From an uncultured bacterium (GTDB lineage: Bacteria; Planctomycetota; Phycisphaerae; Phycisphaerales; SM1A02), in NCBI GenBank assembly GCA_903861235.1, contig CAIOTP010000123.1:1-10286 (forward strand): DNA of 10,286 nucleotides. Direction: 5' to 3'. Under the pieces are notes generated by a model that made no database searches, was not told where the DNA came from, and was given only the letters and a program-made list of their open reading frames with translations. Within the stretch, counting starts at the first letter, position 1; every line of letters starts with the position of its first letter. Positions 7,062 to 10,286 of the stretch are shown here, piece by piece. A program made the translations under genes and the position numbers.

Positions 7062-7097
7062 ATGATCGCCCCGAAGGGACGACGACTTTCGCGCGGA

Positions 7098-7724
7098 TCA
7101 GGCCCGGCGACGGCGAGCGGCCAGGCCCGCCAGCCCGATCAGGGCCGCGGCGCCCGGCGAAGGCACCGCCGTGAAGCTCAGGTCGAACAGCGTGCCGCTG
7201 GTCGCATCCGACGCGGCCGACGTGTAGAGGAAACGGTAGTACTGGCCGCCGGTCGTGGCCGCGAGCTGGCCGCTGTAGTTGAAGCTGCCGGCATCGCTGG
7301 TCTGGAAGATGAAGGCACCCAGCGAGCCGTCCGAGTTGCAAAGCGTCAGGGCGATGTTGCTGCTCGAGACCGGGGCGAAGCCTGAGAGGGACACGTTCAC
7401 CGCGTCGGTGGTCATGAACAGCTGCGACACGTAGAACGACTGGTTGTTGGCGGCGGCCGTGCTGTTGATCTGCATCGAGAAGCCGCCGCCGGTGAACTGG
7501 CTGACGGCGATCGAGCCGTACGTCGGGTCGCTGAAGGAGACCGATCCTGCCATCGGGCTGCCGTAGGCACCGAAACTCTGGTAGCTCGAGAAGTCGTAGG
7601 CCAGCGAGAGGAGGGCGGACGACGAATTGCCGGCGATGCCGACCACGTTGGCATGGGCCGCACCCAGCGTGCCACCGAACAGGAGCGCACCCATCGCCAC
7701 ACAGGAACCGGTCGAAGTCTTCAT
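7098..7724 (-). CDS. Secreted protein with PEP-CTERM-like sorting signal
   Basis: This 208-aa protein has no recognised enzymatic domain. It begins MKTSTGSCVAMGALLFGG with a likely signal peptidase I site after GAAHA (residue 25). The body (26-185) is rich in Ser, Gly, Ala, Asn, Thr and aromatics, with alternating patterns suggesting a beta-sandwich and few charges. The C-terminus is tripartite: VPSPG (187-191), a hydrophobic helix (AAALIGLAGLAA), and a basic end RRRRA. This is the layout of PEP-CTERM/exosortase-type sorting signals, in the VPSPGA form frequent in planctomycetes; such proteins are thought to be cleaved and attached or released at the cell surface. ATG 7724 is chosen because it starts the signal peptide and has GAGAG about 10 nt upstream; an earlier ATG (7769) would add 15 residues ahead of it. 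No exosortase gene is in the window. Confidence 0.85.
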   Translation of the reverse strand: MKTSTGSCVAMGALLFGGTLGAAHANVVGIAGNSSSALLSLAYDFSSYQSFGAYGSPMAGSVSFSDPTYGSIAVSQFTGGGFSMQINSTAAANNQSFYVSQLFMTTDAVNVSLSGFAPVSSSNIALTLCNSDGSLGAFIFQTSDAGSFNYSGQLAATTGGQYYRFLYTSAASDATSGTLFDLSFTAVPSPGAAALIGLAGLAARRRRA

Positions 7725-7958
7725 GACGGAAACTCTCGAAAGGGACAGGGAACAGGGACAGCCGAGCACCGTCGGCGACGGCCCTTGTCACACCCATCCG
7801 CGTGAGGGGCTTCCTGGGAAGCGATGGTCGAAGAGGCAGGGAACAGACACCGCCAGGGATGACGGAGCAGCTCCAAGGTACTCCGAAAGCGACCCCGGTC
7901 CATCTCCAACCACCCAGATTGTCCGAAAACCTCCTTTGCAGAGGCCGAGCCCGAACCC
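7725..7958 (-). promoter_or_regulatory. Leader of the PEP-CTERM-like gene, with repeats
   Basis: This 234-bp region holds no convincing gene. On the minus strand GTGACA (7791-7786) matches a -35 box at five of six bases, but no good -10 follows at 17 nt. Two short inverted repeats are present: CCGTC-GGC-GACGG (7769-7781) and GCTTCC-TG-GGAAGC (7809-7822). The 10-mer CAGGGAACAG occurs twice (7746-7755 and 7837-7846). These may be operator or leader-RNA elements; the role is inferred. The end near the cyclase gene holds a weak terminator candidate, listed separately. Confidence 0.4.
7926..7944 (-). terminator. Weak terminator candidate after squalene-hopene cyclase
   Basis: Read on the minus strand, CCTC (7944-7941) and GAGG (7933-7930) form a 4-bp stem with a 7-nt loop, followed at once by TTTT (7929-7926). 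It starts 15 bp past the cyclase stop, a suitable place, and is followed by the only T-run in this gap on that strand. The stem is short, so it may be weak or fortuitous. Confidence 0.3.
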
Positions 7959-9965
7959 TCAGGCCGCTGTCGCGGGCTCCCCCTGCAGCCACCGCCCCAG
8001 AGCCATGAGCGGGAAATACAGCCGATACAGGTGGTAACGGAGGTAGAAGACCTTCGGGAAGCCGGTTCCGGTGAACTCGGTCTCGCACCACGAGCCGGCC
8101 GGATCTCCGTCCGGGTTCCTGGCCGGGTCGGCGGCGTCGGCGGCGGTCAGTTGCGTGGCCACCAGCCAGTCGATCGCCCGCTTCAGATCCGGGTCCTGCG
8201 GGCCGTAGATCTCCTGCAGGATCATGGCCCCCCACGCGGTCTGGCTGGCGGTGCTTGGCCCCTGCCCCTTCAGCCGCGGATCCTCGTAGCTGTTGGCGCT
8301 CTCGCCGAAGCTGCCGTCCACCTTCTGCACGCTCTTGATCCACGCTCCCGCTCTGCGGATCCATTCCGCGTCGCGGCTGACGCCGCAACGGATCGGCCCG
8401 ATGACCGCCTGCCAGGTGCCGTAGATGTAGTTCACGCCCCATCGGCCGAAGAAGCAGCCCTCGGGCTCCTGCTTCGACTGGATGTAGGCCACGGCGCGCC
8501 GCACCGCCGGATGGTCCATGCGCATGCCGTGCCAGCTGAGGCATTCGAGCACGCGACCGGTGATGTCGGGACAGCTGGGGTCCTGGATGGCGTTGTGGTC
8601 GGCGAAGGGCACGTACTCGTAGACCTGTCGATCCCGGGTGCGGTCGAAGGCCGCCCAGCCGCCGTCTTCGTTCTGCATGGCCAGCACCCACCGCACGCCG
8701 CGCTCGGCCGCCGCCATGTTGGCGGGCCCGCCGATGCGACGCAGGGCCATGGCCACCATGGCCGTGTCGTCCACGTCCGGGTACCACGCATTGGCGTACT
8801 CGAAGAACCATCCGCCCGGCTCGGTGCCTGGGGCCGTGTTCACCGCCCAGTCGCCGCGGTGCCGCACCTCCCGGCCGCGAAGCCAGTCGCCGGCTGCCTC
8901 GGCCATCGGGTTGCCCACATCCAGACCGCAGTCGGCCAGCGCGTAGAGCGCGATGCCCGTGTCCCAGACCGGACTGAAGCACGGTTGCAGGCGGATGCGC
9001 CCTTCCTCCTCGATCATGAATTCGTCCAGCTCACGCTCCGCGCGGCGCACCATGGGATCCGTGCGGGGCACGCCCAGGGCCTGCATGACCACCTGGATGT
9101 ACACCATGGGCGGAAAGATGGCGCCCAGGCCGCTGGTCGGTGCCGGAAAGTCCTGCCCCAGCCGCGTGGCGCTCCACTGGAAGGCGCGATCGATCGCGCG
9201 CCGGCGCCACCGGGTTCCGCAGACGTCGTGGACGCGCTTCATGAACCAGTCCACCGTGCCGAAGAAGCCCCGCCAGAACCTCGGCACGTCGCGCCGCATC
9301 TTCAGGCGGTGTCGAGCACGCGGGTCCACGAAGAGCTCGTCGATGCCCTGCCCGGGCGCCAGCCGGCGCGTGGGTCGGAGCACCGTGACGATGGCCAGGG
9401 GCAGCAGCATGGTGCGGCTCCAGGCGCTCATCTTGTCCATGTGGAAGTAGAACCAGCGCGGCATCCACACCATCTCGGGCGGAATGGCGGGCACCGCGTT
9501 CCAGCTGATCTGGCCCAGACACGCCAGATAGAAGTTGGTGAAGCTGTTGCAACGCTCCGCGCCGCCCATGCTGCGGATCACCTGACGGGCGCGCGCCATG
9601 TGCGGCGCGTCGGGCCGGTCGCCGGCCAGCTTGAGGCAGAAGTAGCCCTTCACCGTGGCGCTCAGGTCCACGCCGCTCCCGGGGTACTGGCCCCAGCCGC
9701 CGTCCGACCGCTGCTGGCTGCGGAGCTGCGCCAGGATCCGGTCGAGCGTCTCCGCCGGACGCCCGTCGGCCAGCGGCTCCCGCTCCTGCCGCAGGATCCA
9801 CTTCATGAGCAGGTACTCGCTCTGCAGGATGCTGTCGCCCTCGAGCTCGGCGCACCAGTGACCGTCCTTCCGCTGCAGGCTGCCGAGCGCTTGCAGCGCG
9901 GCGTCCTTCGCCTGCCGGATGCGATCCAGGGAACCGACGTCCGCTTCGCGCGTGAGCGTGCTCAT
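7959..9965 (-). CDS. shc: Squalene-hopene cyclase
   Basis: This membrane-associated enzyme cyclises squalene to hopene and hopanol, the committed step of hopanoid synthesis. The 668 residues are complete (Alicyclobacillus enzyme about 631). The acid motif DVDDTA lies at 397-402 and supplies the protonating aspartate. The DVDD form, rather than the DCTAE of oxidosqualene cyclases, indicates squalene as substrate. QW-type repeats include QRKDGHW (31-37), QQRSDGGWG (84-92), QNEDGGWAAFD (431-441) and QKVDGSFGE (547-555). GRWGVNYIYGTWQ (507-519), QTAWGAM (575-581) and GTGFPKVFYLRYHLY (633-647) are typical of the C-terminal half. ATG 9965 gives MSTLTREADVGSLDRI, a normal short lead-in; longer in-frame extensions would run into the neighbouring gene and carry no conserved sequence. 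The gene is preceded by a 41-bp gap after an oxidoreductase gene. No squalene synthase or hpn genes are adjacent. Confidence 0.96.
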   Translation of the reverse strand: MSTLTREADVGSLDRIRQAKDAALQALGSLQRKDGHWCAELEGDSILQSEYLLMKWILRQEREPLADGRPAETLDRILAQLRSQQRSDGGWGQYPGSGVDLSATVKGYFCLKLAGDRPDAPHMARARQVIRSMGGAERCNSFTNFYLACLGQISWNAVPAIPPEMVWMPRWFYFHMDKMSAWSRTMLLPLAIVTVLRPTRRLAPGQGIDELFVDPRARHRLKMRRDVPRFWRGFFGTVDWFMKRVHDVCGTRWRRRAIDRAFQWSATRLGQDFPAPTSGLGAIFPPMVYIQVVMQALGVPRTDPMVRRAERELDEFMIEEEGRIRLQPCFSPVWDTGIALYALADCGLDVGNPMAEAAGDWLRGREVRHRGDWAVNTAPGTEPGGWFFEYANAWYPDVDDTAMVAMALRRIGGPANMAAAERGVRWVLAMQNEDGGWAAFDRTRDRQVYEYVPFADHNAIQDPSCPDITGRVLECLSWHGMRMDHPAVRRAVAYIQSKQEPEGCFFGRWGVNYIYGTWQAVIGPIRCGVSRDAEWIRRAGAWIKSVQKVDGSFGESANSYEDPRLKGQGPSTASQTAWGAMILQEIYGPQDPDLKRAIDWLVATQLTAADAADPARNPDGDPAGSWCETEFTGTGFPKVFYLRYHLYRLYFPLMALGRWLQGEPATAA

Positions 9966-9978
9966 GGGGGGATCGCCG

Positions 9979-9984
9979 AGTATA
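9979..9984 (-). promoter_or_regulatory. Possible -10 box for squalene-hopene cyclase
   Basis: On the minus strand TATACT (9984-9979) matches the -10 consensus at five of six bases and stands out in very G+C-rich DNA. It lies 13 nt before the ATG at 9965, so transcription would start within about 7 nt of the start codon, giving a nearly leaderless message. No good -35 box is seen at 16-18 nt; the spacer holds a small GGCC-TCC-GGCC inverted repeat. If real, the cyclase has its own promoter in addition to any read-through from the upstream gene. Confidence 0.35.
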
Positions 9985-10006
9985 GGGGCCGGAGGCCTTT
10001 TTCCCG

Positions 10007-10286
10007 CTACGCCAGCGTGTCCGGCCGCACCCACGCCCCGCTCCGGGCGCTGCGCAGGGCCGCCTCGAGCACGCACTGCGTGCGGAAGGCGTCCTCGAAG
10101 TCGGGCAGCGGCAGCGCCGGCTTCTCGCCAGCCAGCGAGCGCGCCATGTCCGCCGCCATGCTCACGAAGCCGTGCTCGTAGCCGATCAGGTGCGCCGCCG
10201 GCCAGTACGCGCCCACCCAGGGGTGCGCGGCGTCCGTGCACATGATCCGACTCCAACCACGCAGTCGCGCGGGCAGCGTGTGGTCC
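10007..10286 (-). CDS. Gfo/Idh/MocA-type oxidoreductase, C-terminal fragment
   Basis: Only the last 93 codons are present (stop TAG 10009-10007); the gene continues beyond the right edge. The visible part includes RGWSRIMCTDAAHPWVGAYW, then PAAHLIGYEHGFV and PLPDFEDAFRTQCVLEAALRS ending near SGAWV. The 'HP[YW].GA[YW]WP..H.IGYEH.F' stretch followed by 'PDFEDG.R.Q.VLEA...S...G.WV' is the C-terminal part of Gfo/Idh/MocA sugar or inositol dehydrogenase-like proteins, as I know them from many heterotroph genomes. These enzymes oxidise or reduce a sugar or polyol carbon with NAD(P) in the cytosol, or sometimes in the periplasm. The NAD-binding Rossmann half lies outside the window, so substrate and location cannot be judged. 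The stop is 41 bp before the squalene-hopene cyclase start, on the same strand. Confidence 0.82.
   Translation of the reverse strand, partial: DHTLPARLRGWSRIMCTDAAHPWVGAYWPAAHLIGYEHGFVSMAADMARSLAGEKPALPLPDFEDAFRTQCVLEAALRSARSGAWVRPDTLA

Noticed and set aside
7721..7909. 62-codon minus-strand frame whose stop overlaps the PEP-CTERM-like start (ATGA)
   Set aside because: The overlap resembles a coupled leader gene, but the peptide is Arg/Cys/Pro-rich without a pattern, and its only purine-rich site (GGAG) abuts the ATG. Conservation or ribosome profiling would be needed to accept it.
9987..10002. GGCC-GGA-GGCC followed by TTTTT on the plus strand, resembling a terminator
   Set aside because: The stem is only 4 bp and no plus-strand gene ends nearby. 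It lies in the start region of a minus-strand gene.
8031..10181. Long plus-strand open frame (716 codons) opposite the cyclase gene
   Set aside because: It is antisense to a complete squalene-hopene cyclase, has no domain or export pattern, and has a composition expected of a shadow frame.
9966..10256. N-terminal extension of the cyclase to an ATG at 10256
   Set aside because: The extra 97 residues run out of frame through the oxidoreductase gene, are Arg/Gly/Ala-rich, and match no part of the cyclase family.
1..10286. CRISPR arrays, insertion sequences, integrases, tRNAs, rRNAs, defence or toxin-antitoxin genes
   Set aside because: I looked for regularly spaced repeats, transposase or recombinase motifs, terminal inverted repeats and tRNA-like folds on both strands and found none that hold up.

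Overview
The window looks like ordinary chromosomal DNA from a high-G+C bacterium, most likely a planctomycete and probably of the class Phycisphaerae. Three things suggest this: a secreted protein with the VPSPGA-type, arginine-ending C-terminal sorting signal common in that group, a bacterial squalene-hopene cyclase, and several start codons without a clear Shine-Dalgarno sequence. The lineage is inferred from these traits; there is no rRNA or other phylogenetic marker here.

Layout. The plus strand opens with the last 57 codons of a ClpB/ClpC-type AAA+ protein, closed by a hairpin terminator. Converging on it is a minus-strand group of four genes, read from high to low coordinates: a 417-aa predicted lipoprotein (4953-3700), a secreted TolB/PD40-type beta-propeller protein (3645-2485), L-aspartate oxidase nadB (2482-830) and a 198-aa predicted lipoprotein (833-237). 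The last three are nearly fused: a 2-nt gap, then an ATGA overlap. A 58-bp divergent gap separates this group from a plus-strand RluA-type pseudouridine synthase (5012-5692). That gene runs tail to tail, 7 bp apart, into a minus-strand MFS transporter of the metabolite:H+ symporter type (6983-5700). Further right, all on the minus strand, are a short PEP-CTERM-like secreted protein (7724-7098) with a strong hairpin behind it, a complete squalene-hopene cyclase (9965-7959), and the C-terminal 93 codons of a Gfo/Idh/MocA-type oxidoreductase (10286-10007).

How the genes relate. The four-gene group couples a cytosolic NAD-biosynthesis enzyme (NadB) with three envelope or secreted proteins of unknown function. 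Tight spacing implies co-expression, not necessarily a shared pathway. Squalene-hopene cyclase implies hopanoid synthesis, but no squalene or hopanoid side-chain genes are next to it. The remaining genes are unlinked housekeeping or transport functions.

I see no mobile element, CRISPR array, tRNA/rRNA, phage gene or defence cassette. The least explained parts are the two lipoproteins and the propeller protein around nadB, and the leader of the PEP-CTERM-like gene, which holds short inverted and direct repeats.
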